Source: Labia minor (taxonomy: Eukaryota > Arthropoda > Insecta > Dermaptera > Spongiphoridae). From it: DNA of 64,000 bases. The DNA lies in NCBI GenBank assembly GCA_963082975.1, contig OY720344.1, forward strand, positions 68,786,546-68,850,545. The letters run 5' to 3'. The notes under the pieces were generated by a model. That model was given only the letters and a program-made list of their open reading frames with translations. It made no database searches and was not told where the DNA came from. This document shows positions 44,881-56,851 of the stretch, in pieces (position 1 is the first letter of the stretch; the number at the start of each line of letters is the position of its first letter). The translations under genes and the position numbers were made by a program.

Positions 44881-45908
44881 ATATTTTAATAATCCAGCTA
44901 ATTGATAAAGCATGACATGAACAGTGTCTTCGAATTGAAATAGACATCAAATGAATTCTTATTAATATAAATGTTTTATAATAAATATTAATTTATGGTT
45001 TATTCAATAAATATATAGATTCTATATATATATATATATATAAATAATAATTATTATTTAATTATAAGATAAAAATACCAGAAGAGAGTATAATCATAAT
45101 AAATCAATATACTCAATCAATTTACTAATTCACATTTAAGAATATTATTAAAATTAATTAATATTATTAAAACAGTTAGTAAAGTATACATTTTTAATCT
45201 TCTGAGCGGCTGCTGGATAATCCAGGTACTTTAAATATGAAAATTTTAAATTTGGAAACTAGCGCAGCGGGTTGCCTAAATGCCAGGGGCTCTTCCTAGC
45301 CTGCCGCTCGAGCGGTAGTGAGTCTATCGGTGTTGGTGTGTGAGTGCGCACGCATAGCCAGGGAGCTCGGCGAGCGGCGCTGTTCCTGTCAAAATTCAAC
45401 CTCGGGGTGAGGTTTATTATCATTTATTATAACTCGATAACCAATTACAACCCTCTCAACTCCTCCTCATAATTATCATTGTAAAATTGTCCCAAAATTA
45501 TTTTTCATACTTTTCATTTAATTATATACGTATAATATATCTTCCATATGTATTTATTCTATTTAATATTAATTTAAAATATTTTAATTTAAATAAATAA
45601 CAAAAAAATAAAATTATATAGCTCTATATAAACTTATAAAAATCTTTTTTCAATATATTACATAAGAATAATTTTTTTTTATTTATCTTTTATATTTTAT
45701 ACTGGGATAATCTAAATAATAATATATTGTATTTTTATATTTATTCGAGATTATTCTGATGCATGGCACTTTTTAAGGGTTTTTATATAATTTGAATAAA
45801 CCATAAATTAATATTCATTATAAAACATTTAATAAGAATTCATCTGATGTCTATTTCAATTCAAAGTCACTGTTCATGTTTTATCAATTGGCTGGATTAT
45901 TAAAATAT
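44881..45908. mobile_element. Foldback-type element: about 120-bp inverted ends, about 780-bp core
   Basis: The left arm 44881-45008 (ATATTTTAATAATCCAGCTA ... CATCAAATGAATTCTTATTA ... TTATGGTTTATTCAA) is matched in reverse by the right arm 45792-45908 (TTGAATAAACCATAAATTAA ... AATAAGAATTCATCTGATGT ... CTGGATTATTAAAATAT). The core contains a TA run and a GC-rich patch at 45210-45420. No transposase ORF. A target duplication was not identified. Confidence 0.8.
45210..45420. other. GC-rich patch inside foldback element
   Basis: Includes AGCGCAGCGGGTTGCCTAAA and GCCGCTCGAGCGGT (a GC-rich palindrome at 45302-45313). The first word resembles one at 15695. It could be a small tRNA-derived SINE or a gene-derived piece; no confident A/B boxes were found. 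Confidence 0.35.
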
Positions 45909-46340
45909 TTAATTTATTATAAGTTTTTAATTAATTAAATATCATTTAAAATATTTAAATCATACTAAAAATAATTATATTAATTTATTTCATAAATTAG
46001 GTCAAACTTATTTAATATTTTGATAGAAATTAAGATTTAATGTTTTTTAATTTTATCTATTTAAATGAATATATCAATTTAAAAAATGAAAATTGTTTTT
46101 AAGAGATTATTATATAAAAAATATATACTATGCTATAAATATATATTCCAAAATCTAATAATTAAGTCACCCTGAAATAAATATTTTGATTTTAATATTT
46201 CTAAATACTATTTATTAATTTATCTTAATTAATAAAAAATACATAAATTGAATTTCCTCATGAGACTTAAACAGTTTGATTCACCTCTCAAAGTCATTTG
46301 GATATTTTTCAAGTTCAAAAACATATATCAGTATATACCG

Positions 46341-46373
<33 letters not shown>

Positions 46374-47231
46374 AGTACTAAATGAGGTTAAAATCTAATT
46401 TGTTTAAAAAAAAATATATTAAGAAAATTATTATATGATTTTATATCATAATAAATTGGAATCAATTGCCTAAATAGTTTCTACAAGTATTTATTTTAAT
46501 TCTATTAAAATCTAATTAAAATTAAAAATAATGATAAATCATTCAAATTAATAAATTAAATCCCTACTAAATTTTCATTGAGAAAACAATTAAAAATAAC
46601 TTTTTCCACATTTTTTTTAAATTAAATCTAAATAATATAATTACGAATTTTCTTAATTGACAAAAATGGTAAATTTTATGCGCAATTTATTCTAAAATGC
46701 GGATGTCCAGTCCTTTCTCTTATGATTGTCAATATCGAAGAGAGGGAGAAATTCTATATACAAATTCAAATCAGTTATTTTGTTTAAATAGTTTCATTTG
46801 TGAAATATAAAGAAGTAATTAAAATATAACAAAAATATAAAACAAAAAAGATATAATTAAATTCAATTGAGCCAAATTTTATATAAGGTAAATGTACCAG
46901 TGGTGGACCATGTTAAAAGAAATTTTCATTAAAAAACACTATTATTCTGTAATAAAAGTGAGAATAACAACAAAACAAGTGCTAACATATTGTACAACTA
47001 TTTTTAATTATCACTACAACACAAACATTCAGTTAATTTATATTTAAATATTTTTTTTTTATTTTTTTCAAAACGTATTTTTTGTTCTAGTAGTGGGTCA
47101 AATGAAAATCGAAAGTTTAAGTAGTGGGCCACTTTTTGATCCAGTAATGGAAAATCAACCTAAAATGGGTTTAAAATAAATAAATGGATTAAAATGCACT
47201 AAGGATTGGTTTTATTAATATTTTTTATAAT
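45909..47231. other. AT-rich, no gene seen; TA run at 46341-46370
   Basis: At 46908-47170 the plus strand has CAGTGGTGGACCATG and, later, TAGTAGTGGGTCA, TAGTGGGCCAC and CAGTAATGG, which may be a worn hAT-type remnant. No coding sequence. Confidence 0.45.
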
Positions 47232-47327
47232 TTTTACCGACCGACGATAGTAAGGGAGGTATTGTTATCACACCAAATTTCACATGTGGAGATTTTTACA
47301 TATCTCCACGAATCAAGCATTTTAGTT
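47232..47327 (-). repeat. CCGT-core repeat, terminal fragment
   Basis: TTTTTACCGACCGACGATAG through CACACCAAATTTCACATGTG and TACATATCTCCACGAATCA is identical in order to the 23797 copy end (and reverse to 13000-13098). It stops before the tetranucleotide core, where the Helitron-family sequence begins. Confidence 0.85.
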
Positions 47328-47334
47328 GAAAGTG

Positions 47335-48170
47335 TGTATATAAAAGGTTTTCATCCATTTTGTATCAATCAGTATAAGTAGATAAGACATTTATTTGTTT
47401 TCTTGTAAAATATATTTTAATTTAGTCAGTAAATTAATTATATATTATCATCTAGTAATATAATAAGCTAGCAGCTAGTAATATAATTTTTTTTTATTTT
47501 AAAATCACAATCTAATAAATTCTTTACAATACTAAATACTAATAAGTGATAGTTGTATACTGTGCATCTACAGTTTTCGAAAGTTCTTAGCCGCAGCATC
47601 CACATTTCTCTAGTCATCGGTCAACATGAAAAATAATTGTTTTATATATTTCAATTTTGATCCTATTTGATAATAGATTTGATGAGATAAGCCCCTTTAC
47701 TGCATAATAACAGGTGATACTCGATTACAACGTCGATTTAAATTCTTCTCGAATATTATTATCCTTCGTGATTACAGATCTTAAATATTTAAATATTTAT
47801 ACTTTTTCAAATTCTACATTTTTTATGTTAAGACTTTGTGTTACTAAATACTTTGTCTTAGCACTATTAATTTCTAGCTCCACCTCTTTTCCTGCTTCGA
47901 TTAATTTTCTTACGCTATCTTTGATTGCAGTTGTCGAATCTCCTATAATATTTAAGTCGTATCCGTAGCATAATTCTTGAATTTTTTTGTTTAATTACAT
48001 TTCGGTTGATTTTTCCCCAATTTCTCTAATCACAAGTCTCCTCTTCCAGTTCAATTCATTTACCTATCCATGTTGCATAAGACATTTAAATTTCTTTTTT
48101 TTTGTTTCTATGACAGCAAAAAAGTAAACAAATTACATACATACAAACACTCTTTTATATATATAGAAGA
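47335..48170 (-). mobile_element. Helitron-like element, copy F (3'-truncated)
   Basis: On the minus strand the 5' end A|TCTTCTATATATATAAAAGA lies at 48170, followed by GTATGTATG and TTACTTTTTTGCTGTCATAG as in copy A. The RTE remnant follows at 48000-47640. The hairpin/CTAG 3' end is absent; the copy stops near 47335 at AAAACCTTTTATATACAC, next to the CCGT fragment. Confidence 0.75.
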
Positions 48171-50250
48171 TACAGACAGGTTATGTAAATAAGAATAATG
48201 ATTATACTATCAAGCCAGAGGATGCATGCCTGTAGAACTCAAGTTGATATCCAATAAAAGGTATATTTTGAATATACATTAACATATTTTCCCATTATAG
48301 GACATATATATATATTTATTTATTTAACCAAAAGTGATGATTTAGTTTTGTATTTTTTTTTATTTTTTTATTTCTTGCTAAAAGTTGTTACTGGTCACAT
48401 TAAGATGAAAATATGTAGTAGAGATTAACCCTGAGAATCGGGCTCAAATCTTGTTTTCTTAACTTTAATAGGAGGTATCAGAGCAGCCTGAAAAGGAGGC
48501 GGGGTAGAGGGAAGAGAAAACCTACGAGGAGAAAAAGAATTTCGATTTGAAAGGAAGTGAACCGAGAAAGGGGGGTATCTTTCTATAGACTCAGAAAAAT
48601 TAAAAAAAAATATTAATAAATATTATATATATAAATTAAACCTTTTATAAAAGAAAAATATGAAAAAGTCAAGGGACAAAAAAATTAAATCTCTCTCCAT
48701 TTTTCTCACTTTTAATTAATTAGATATAATAGGATCTAAAAAACGTTTTCATATTTTGATTTGTGTGTGTTTGTAAGCAGTTCAGTTTCAAAATTGCGAA
48801 ATGTATGAAGAACCAACATATACTTAAATTAAATATTTTTTTCGAATATTACAGCTAAATTGCTGGAACAAGTGTGCAAAAATATAAAAATAAATTCGAA
48901 GAAAAAAATACCTAGTAACTTTCCCTTAAGTTAGTTAATCCTGTTATATATTACTTCAAGGTCCTCTTTTTTTGGTGGTTATTTCTACATAAAAACGCGT
49001 AATGTTTATACTCCTCCCCATTGATTTACGTAGGCAGCCCTTGTCAAGTTGACCATTAAACTCTGCGAAGAAATCCCTACTAATTCACTTTTTAATGATT
49101 TTGATGCCACGTTCCATCTCTCCTCTTAGCTGTATAACGACTCGATATTTTATTATATAGTATAATAATAATAATAATAATAATTCATTAAAATACAAAA
49201 TAAATAATTGTTAGTTATTTTATTTAACATATATTATTATAATTTATATAATATATTACAATCATTGAATATTCTTAAATTAATTTATTTTCATATAATA
49301 ATAATCTTTAATTTATATATTCATATTAATCATACAATTTAACATTCATATGTGTTGATTTTGTTTTAACTCTAAGACTTGAAAGGAAAATTCCACTTGT
49401 AAACGTCTCTTTGAAAATCATTAAAAGCATTGTTTAATCACAGACGAGTAGATGTATAATTTCTCTTAACAATCATTACATGTGCTATATATATATATTA
49501 TAAATGGTTAGGTAAAAATTTATATATACTATATTTTCTCTTTGAACTAAAATAAAAAAACATAAATGCTTTTTTTGATTAGGCAAATTGCTTTAATAGC
49601 AATTATGAAGTTAACAAGGTGTTTTAAGCTCAAACGTTTTATACCATCTAAAAATTTATTTGCGAACGAGAAATAAAACCCCCTTCCAATTAGGATTAGG
49701 ACCAAATTCCTTTGTATTGGCTTCCGATCTTTCACGAATCAATAGAGGTAATTCTTTGATTGATAATAGGCTTTAGTATAGCCGAAGGATTAAAGCGGAT
49801 CAAACAATGTGTATTCTGCCTTTCAATTTATAAAAATGGAATAAATCCAATGACAAGATCTCGACACTAATTGCAAATGGTCTGTCGATCAAGTTATAAA
49901 GCTTTCACCGTATCTAAGCTTATTTCTTGAGTTCAGTGAACAATTCAATTGAATTATTAATTTCCTATTGGCATTATAATTCAATAAGACACAATTTCTA
50001 TTCTTTAAAATCCATTGAAATTTTTTAAATATTAATATTATTGTTTTTTTTTATTTAATGAATTGTTTCATTCAGTGGAAATATATCAAGAAAATAAAAT
50101 ATATTTACATTTATAAATTTTTCAAAATAGATAAAAGAAAAAATGTTCCACTATTTGTTGGGGCAATCAACGATAGTTGCCTTATGATGCAAGAGATGTG
50201 GTATTATTACGGTCACCTTGTTCTATATTTGCTTTTTAATCATTAATAAA
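48171..50250. other. AT-rich, no gene seen
   Basis: Contains an (ATA)n run at 49160-49183 and a TA run near 49486. A purine-rich patch at 48460-48600 has no recognisable coding. Short ORFs (49547-49735, 50058-50246) have no domain. Confidence 0.5.
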
Positions 50251-50658
50251 AAGTACCGGGACCCCGAGCCTCGGCTCGGTAATTAAGTTAAAAAAAAATG
50301 ATTCATTATTATTGGGTTTGGCTGGTAATATTAATACCTGGGACACCGAGCTCTCGCTCGACCCTTTAAAAAATATTGATATACAATTCTTTAATTATTT
50401 ATTACAATTATTTAATGTTGCATCATTGCATCAATCTGATTAAAATGAATGGAACTGGGGTCCTCAATAATAATACCTGCTTCACCGAGCCACCATTCGG
50501 TCAATAAAAAAAATGATTCTTTATTATCGGGTTTGGCAGGTAATATTAATACCTGATTCACCGAATCGCCATTCATATAATAACATACAAACAGAAAAGT
50601 AGGCGTGTTGATATAAAATATATACCTGGGACACCGAACTATCACTCGACCCTTTAAC
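50251..50658 (+). repeat. Irregular minisatellite with CACCGAG hairpin units (5 units)
   Basis: Five units start with (T)ACC(T/G)GG-type words and contain ACCGAG/ACCGAA: near 50255, 50335, 50475, 50550 and 50623. Spacing is about 75-80 bp, except one of about 140. Units 1 and 3 share TGATTC(A/T)TTATTAT and GGGTTTGGC(T/A)GGTAATAT. Unit 1 has a perfect 7-bp stem CCGAGCC/GGCTCGG with a 2-base loop (50264-50279). No protein is encoded. Confidence 0.8.
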
Positions 50659-51354
50659 CAATTTATACAATTTATTTTTATATACTTTAAAAATTTTACA
50701 ATTTTTTAATTATTTAATATAATTGTTAAATGGGATTTCTGAAAATGACCCATTAAAAATTTGTTTCCTAAAATGTTTCAAATTAAATTGTATAAATTGT
50801 AAAATCTATATATCTGTGAGTTGTCGCCAAAAATTTTCGATTTTTTAAATTTTAATTTTGGATTCGATTAGAGCTTAAAAATGTGTAAATGTAAAGAGTG
50901 GTCTTGGTTTTTTAAAATTCGTTTGGGAACATGGTCAAATCGGCGGTCAAAGTTGAAAATTCCCCATATATTATAACTATGTACTATAATTAGTATTATT
51001 ATAATGTAAAATTATAAAGAAAAAAAATGTTTAGATATTATTATAGACATTTTCATTATGTAAATTAAATAGTTTTATTTCATTTAAATAAATATCTATA
51101 GATATAAATCTCACAGGCGGTGGCTGTGACGTCACATCTATTTCAATTAAAAAAAAACTAATAAAGATGAATTTTTCCAGAGATGTGATCAATAAAACTC
51201 AATTTTTCTTTATAAATACTATTTCTGGTGTGAATTTCAAAAAAATCGTTAGAGCGGTTTCTGAGAACTCATTTACATATATATATATATATATATATAT
51301 ATACAAACATATATACAATTTTTACTAGCTTAATATGATTAGATAGATAGATAG
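50659..51354. other. AT-rich; ends in repeat-like sequence with TA run
   Basis: 51120-51300 has TGACGTCAC (51128-51136) and AAAATCGTTAGAGCGGTTTC, features shared with other repeat families of this window, and then a TA run (51280-51302) and a TAGA run (51342-51358). No gene. Confidence 0.5.
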
Positions 51355-52660
51355 ATAAGATATATGGAGTGTCTCCACTCCTCTATCTCGCAATTTGAAT
51401 TGGATTAAATAACATATATTATATTTAAATTAATTAATTAAGTTATAAACTAAAATTATTATATAATATTTATTAAAACAGCGCATGTTTGGCTCTTTGT
51501 TGATGGCACCACGTTACGGGCTGGCGCGTGATTTGCAGTGATAAAAATTTAATTCCAGCACTTTCAGCCATTCAATCAAACTGAAATTCTTTACGAGGGT
51601 GAGATGAAAAGTTTCCGACCTGACCAAGAAAAACGATGTTTTTAAATTTTTTTTTTTTGCTATATTTTTCAACATAATCTCCATCAACACTGATACATTT
51701 CTCATAACGGTGTTCTAATTAATTTAATTAATTAATAAATTATTTAATTAATTAATTAAATTTGATTTAATTTAATTTAAGTCTCATCAACAGTTATGAA
51801 TCGACGCAAAAATTCGTTTGGATTACGCCTACAGCGCCAAATTGTCGGTAGAAATGGTTTTTCGAAGCAATTTTTGGTCTAACGTTAGGAAATGCGGCAC
51901 CCACATTGCACATAGCTTTCCATATTCAAATGGTTGTGCAAAATATTTCGCACACGTTCAGCTGACATCGTACAGGTCTCAGCTATCTTGAATTTTGAAA
52001 AATAAAACAAAAGAAAAATTGAAAAACATCGTTTTTCTTGGTCAGGTCGGAAACTTTTCATACCACCCTCGCAGTTTTATAGAATTTTTAATCATGTGAA
52101 AAACTATCAAACATATATCTTTATTTTTATGGTCAGTTTAGTTCTCAAAAGATGATAGAAAACTACGAATTTTTAATAATGCCCTTGTACCTCATCAAAC
52201 AACTTTCACCTAGCAATTTTGAAAATTCGTCATTAAAGCCCCCTCAGAGAATTTCCACGTGGATAACACCAAACTCATATTATAGATTACTTAATTTAAC
52301 ATCGATATAGCGAGTTTAATCAAAATCGTTAGAGCCGTTTTGGAGAAAACCACAAAAACGTGTAAAATCAATGATGTGAAGTGGCACTTCCGGTCAACTG
52401 ATTTAAACGAAAAGTTGCTGTAACATTCCGAGTATATGCCTATTCTAAATACGGAGTTTCAGTTTCGGACAGCTTCTCGTTTCTGAGCTAGAGTGATCAC
52501 ATACACACAGACACACACAGACCATTTTTCGGAACTATGATTTTTGGACTCAGGAGACCTCAAAACGTGTATTTCCGTTGAAAACTCAAAATCGAATTTT
52601 TGCACGATCGCAATACTTCCCCTTACTATATATTATGTATATATATATATATAGGTAAGT
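51355..52660 (+). repeat. Interspersed repeat, copy 2, interrupted by a mariner MITE
   Basis: Counterpart of the 29343-30260 repeat, with the same ordered blocks on both sides of the MITE. It extends further right, through CAAAATCGTTAGAGCCGTTT (52320), a short CA tract (52500-52522) and GACCTCAAAACGTGTA (52556-52571). A TA run near 52637 closes it. Confidence 0.8.
51594..52071. mobile_element. Mariner-derived MITE with about 48-bp inverted ends
   Basis: The left end CGAGGGTGAGATGAAAAGTT (51594) continues through TCCGACCTGACCAAGAAAAA. The right end is the reverse (TTTTTCTTGGTCAGGTCGGA ... ACCACCCTCG, to 52071). TA precedes the left end; CA follows the right. On the minus strand the interior still reads AERVRNILHNHLNM and RRNPNEFLRRFIT, pieces of a mariner-type transposase, with the catalytic core deleted. 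An AATT-rich run at 51715-51780 has expanded inside it. Length 478 bp. Confidence 0.88.
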
Positions 52661-54420
52661 GAAATTAAAAATATAAAAGTGAAGGATAAAGAAAATATTA
52701 CTTTTTATTTGACAAATAACTTGATTTTAGAAATGATAAGTTAAACTTGAGTAGATGGTGTGAATAACAGAAGATAACCAGATTCAAAAGAAGAAGATAA
52801 TACCTTCTGGTAATCGAAACTCAGAGGGAGACTTAACAATAAGACTTAAAAGACTTCAACCTCATGACTTATTAACAATTAGACCCTGTCTCCATTGATG
52901 CTAGCAGACTGTTCCCTTCTCTCTCTCTTAATTATATCCAAATCCAATTCCTTATTTCTTTTCTTCTCTTACTTCTCATCTCCCTCCTGTCCATCCTAAT
53001 TTCTACTTTGCTTTATTTTTTTCTCGCTTCAAGTAATCCTTTTTCCTAAACAAGTCTCACGTGTATATAATTTATTGTTATTTACTATTTATTATCTTTG
53101 TATTGAGATATTTTATTATTGCCCTATTTGTGGGCAGATGTAAAAGTTATTTTGAAAAAAAAAATATTCCCATCTGATTGATAATTGGTTAATATTACAA
53201 AGGTGAAATATTTCTCTTTATGAGTGAAGCAGTTATTGAGTTCAAACAATACTTATATTTAAATTCGTAGAATAGCTGACAATATTAATAATAATTTTAT
53301 TAAATTAATAAGAATAAGTTTTAATTAAAACTTTCGATAAAATTTCAAATTTCCTGAAAAATATAAGGATAAAGGTTCTATTGATGGTGTAATAACTGAA
53401 ATGTACATAATAAAAAAATCAATTATTTGGAAACTTCGCTGAGTGTTTTAATTAAAAATAATTTTTGTTAGATTGTTTTTAATTTTTAGATTTAATTTAC
53501 CTTTAATTCAAGCAATTTCATTGCTTTGAAAATAAAAGATGTTTCTTTACTAGAAAAGCAATATCTCGTTGTTATCTGTATATTATTTTTCTTTACTTTT
53601 ATTAAATTATACATTTTATTTTAAAATCAAATTTCGATTACCTTTTTTATTACAAATCCTCCTCACCTCGCCCTTTCACTCGTAAACTAATCGTCTGATC
53701 ACTGTCAATTTTGATTCATAATTTGAAAGATGGCTGAATCAAGATATATTTGAAATTTAGTGCCCCGATCTGTCTGACATCCTTTTGAATGACATGCATA
53801 TCCATTCTACATATGCATAAACAGTTTCTATTTGTTTCTCCTAATTTTCTTTTTTATCAATAACACTTGTTAAGATTTCGGATCAGATGTCATTTCAGTC
53901 CTTTGTCTATTTTCTTTATTTCCAAAAGTTCCTATTATTCATTTACAAAAATTCCATTTTGTATCCTATCACTCATCTTAATCCATTCCACGTCCTTCTG
54001 TCCCTCTCATTTTACTCTTCATTTACTAAATAGTCCTCTGTCATTATTCCTGCCTAAAAGGGGCAGTAAGTTCCTCATTTTTAATTCATTTCACAAAATT
54101 ATTTAAATTTCATAAAGGAGAAAGCTCCATATTAAGTGAGAAAGATATCCATATACAATGTTGGGGCAATCTTTAGATGAAAAATGCCCGTAGAAATATA
54201 TAGATAAAATAAATAATTAATTGTCCTTACGGTCATCGCGTGTAGTCCTGAAAAGTGCTCAAATTGTGTTTTGAAGGCAAAGAAATAAAAGGTTACTTTT
54301 CTCTAATGATATAACAAAATTATGTGTTATTTCAACAAATATATATATAAATCCAACAGTTATTATTTGAAAACTGATGAATAATTGACATTAAATACAA
54401 TAACTAATAGATTTGATATT
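52661..54420. other. AT-rich, no gene seen
   Basis: Contains a pyrimidine-rich patch at 52900-53040. The ORF at 53867-54106 is low-complexity Ser/Phe/Leu. Nothing assigned. Confidence 0.5.
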
Positions 54421-54429
54421 AATTAAGCC

Positions 54430-54960
54430 GTTCATATATTAGTCGCCTTTTACGACAGTCAGCAACTACCTTAGGCATATTCTATCCCCGGACCTAAAAG
54501 GGCGCAGAGGCAGCTTGTAGTTTCCCCCTTAAGGGGTACTTACAGCGAGAACCTATAGAAGTTAGCTGCTTGCTAACCATGGTCCTCCTTGTAGTATATC
54601 CCCTTGGAGTATGGCTGCAAATCCACTCCAATACGGAGACAAAACTAAATCAACAAGAGATTATTATTTATTGAATCACCCGTAAAATGGCATGTTCCAT
54701 AAAGAGATGGTGCACCATACTGGCCGAGAAATCAACGAGATTATTATTTAATAACCATCTCTATTAATAAGATAGGGACAGTGGGAATCTCGTTAATTCA
54801 TTCGTGCGCGTCACTAATTAGATGAAAGTTAAACTGGCGGTAGAGTGGGACTCAGAGAAATAGCAAAGTCCATTCCCACTAAAACGCCTCCTCTGTCTGG
54901 ACCCTATAGATGTTCGGGTTCCTATGTTATAATGCCGTTGTTCTTCTGGTTTGACTAATA
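54430..54960 (-). other. Mixed-composition segment, possibly LINE non-coding region
   Basis: On the minus strand it ends with GTCGTAAAAGGCGACTAAT, a word that, from memory, recurs in leaders or tails of arthropod retroelements. TAGGTCCGGGGATAGAATAT lies just upstream of it. It adjoins the ORF1-like remnant to the right on the same strand. No ORF in 54430-54870. Confidence 0.4.
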
Positions 54961-55470
54961 TGGCGTCTGGCTTCTGTTTTATCTTTCTCTATGACCCACA
55001 TTTGGACGTACAGTATTTTTTGGCAACATTTTCTTGTCCATTCTGTTTCTAGGATCTACTATTTCAGCCTTCTTCCTCTGTTTCCTTGATATGTCTGTGG
55101 TAAAAGACTTGACTTCATGTGTTAAGTCTTCTTTTTCCATGGAAAGGTCAATATTTGACTTCTTTCTTCTTTCCTCTTTCATGGCAAGCGGACTTTCGCT
55201 GGCCTTTTTTTACTTTCATTTTGTTTGTCTATTTTTGTTCTCTTCTCAAGATTCAATGATTTTAATTCCTCAATAGCTTTTTTTCTCGTATTTCCGCAAG
55301 TTTTGATTGCTTTAAGACATTCTCCGATGGCGCTTATGATGTTTTTGACATCAATGCTAATGTTTTTCTATGTTCTGTTCATCCTCGCCTTGATCTGTTT
55401 CTTCGAGAAGACGTTGAATTTTTTCCAAACTGATTCCTTCGATTTGGTGCAATTGCTTCATCTTTGATAT
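54880..55470 (-). pseudogene. Possible LINE ORF1 (gag-like) remnant, several frameshifts
   Basis: The minus strand begins MKQLHQIEGISLEKIQRLLE at 55465, then, in shifting frames, has VKNIISAIGECLKAIKTCGN, an ELKSLNLEKR coiled-coil-like stretch, the 67-residue ORF 55182-54979 (very Lys/Glu/Arg-rich) and, in another frame, KPDAILVKPEEQRHY. A basic helical region followed by PDAILVKPE is the pattern of ORF1 proteins of R1/I-like LINEs. The assignment rests on that short motif and the coiled-coil character. Confidence 0.5.
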
Positions 55471-55551
55471 TCAATGATGATAACTAGAAAAATATATATA
55501 AAACAAAAGACATTTTCAATTTTCTTTTATTAAATTAGAATGATATCTATG

Positions 55552-55875
55552 CTATAACATATTTGCATTAGAGTTAAAATAAATATAGAAAAATACAATA
55601 CATACTTTTTTGAAAATATCATCCCAATCTTCCTTATTTTGTGTTTGTTGCTTTCTAAATTCAGCTTTCGCTTTAATTGCGATATCTCGAAGCTGATTTT
55701 GTTCGAGTTCATCTTCTGATGAAAAAGAATTGCCATCAGGATAGTCATTCACTCGAAATAAAAACTTATTATTCATTTTAATCACTGAATTATTAAAAAT
55801 TAAAACAACAATGTTTGTCAGATATAGTATATATGTTATGTATTTAATTAAATCTAAAAAATAAAACTCTTTCAT
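55552..55875 (-). CDS. Unassigned acidic/charged ORF, candidate host exon
   Basis: A 107-residue minus-strand ORF. The informative part reads FLFRVNDYPDGNSFSSEDEL, EQNQLRDIAIKAKAEFRKQQ and TQNKEDWDDIFKK and has the balanced, helical character of a real protein. It is followed immediately by GTATGT, a good splice donor, after which translation turns hydrophobic and A/T-driven. A possible acceptor (TTTATTTCGAG) lies about 110 bp upstream. I do not recognise the family. It could also be part of the LINE ORF1 remnant 80 bp downstream. Confidence 0.4.
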   Translation of the reverse strand: MKEFYFLDLIKYITYILYLTNIVVLIFNNSVIKMNNKFLFRVNDYPDGNSFSSEDELEQNQLRDIAIKAKAEFRKQQTQNKEDWDDIFKKVCIVFFYIYFNSNANML

Positions 55876-56851
55876 TGCAAGAAGAGATTTGTTGAATTAA
55901 AAGCTGCAATCCCATCGATGGGTATGAGAAAATTCGAAAATCCAATACTACCCTCTGAGATCTTCATGCATGAAAATCTCCCCAGGGTCTGTCTAGTCAA
56001 TTTTCTAAAATTCTCTCTCTCTATCTTTCTATTTTTGTATACTATTCTAACAGAACTTGTTCAAAGTTAAATAAATTTATTCTGTAAAACAAACCGAATG
56101 ATATAATAGAAAATCAACTGATGTATATATATTATATTATTTATATTATTTATTACTTATTGAAGAAAAAATTGAAATTATTATAAATATTAAACTTAAA
56201 TTAAATTCAAGATGTGCTTAAAAGTTTTTTCACTAATGGAAAAATTTAATTCTATTCTTCTTTAAAGTAGTAAAATACATGTATTATCTGATAATCAACT
56301 CGAATATAATTGTTTTTAAAATGAAATATAATAATAAAGGTGAGAATAATTTGATTAATCTTTTTAAATGAAATCTAACTGAAGATAATAGGGAGAATTG
56401 TTTTAATAATAATAATAATAAAAATAATAAAAAAAAGTATGTAAAGTAAAAACAAAATTTCCTAATTAATTCCTTTAATGCCTTTGTCACGTCTTTAATT
56501 CAAAAACCAAAATGCTTTTTATTTTATTCCACATCTCTTAACCCCCTTATTATTATTATTATTATTTTATTATTTCCCACTCTTTTTATATAGATCATTC
56601 ATTTCAATTAGCATTTCTAGCTATGATTGCAAATTAAGAAGGAGAAACGAATCAAATCCAAAAAGAATATATATATTTTTATATTATTTCTTTATAATGA
56701 TGTCAGGTATTTTTAATTACTTGCCTTTCCTTTTCATTTCATCGATTCTTTATATATATCCAAACTTTTTTTTAGGGTAGTAATGATGTTCATAAAAATA
56801 CAAAAAAAAATTTTTAAAGAAGAATATTTTTGAACATTTTTCACACCTACA
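55876..56851. other. AT-rich, no gene seen
   Basis: Contains short (AAT)n/(ATT)n runs at 56404-56425 and 56547-56570. No gene. Confidence 0.5.

Noticed and set aside
50251-50658. CRISPR-like spaced repeats
   Set aside because: The units differ from one another, spacing is irregular, and this is a eukaryotic sequence; it is a minisatellite.
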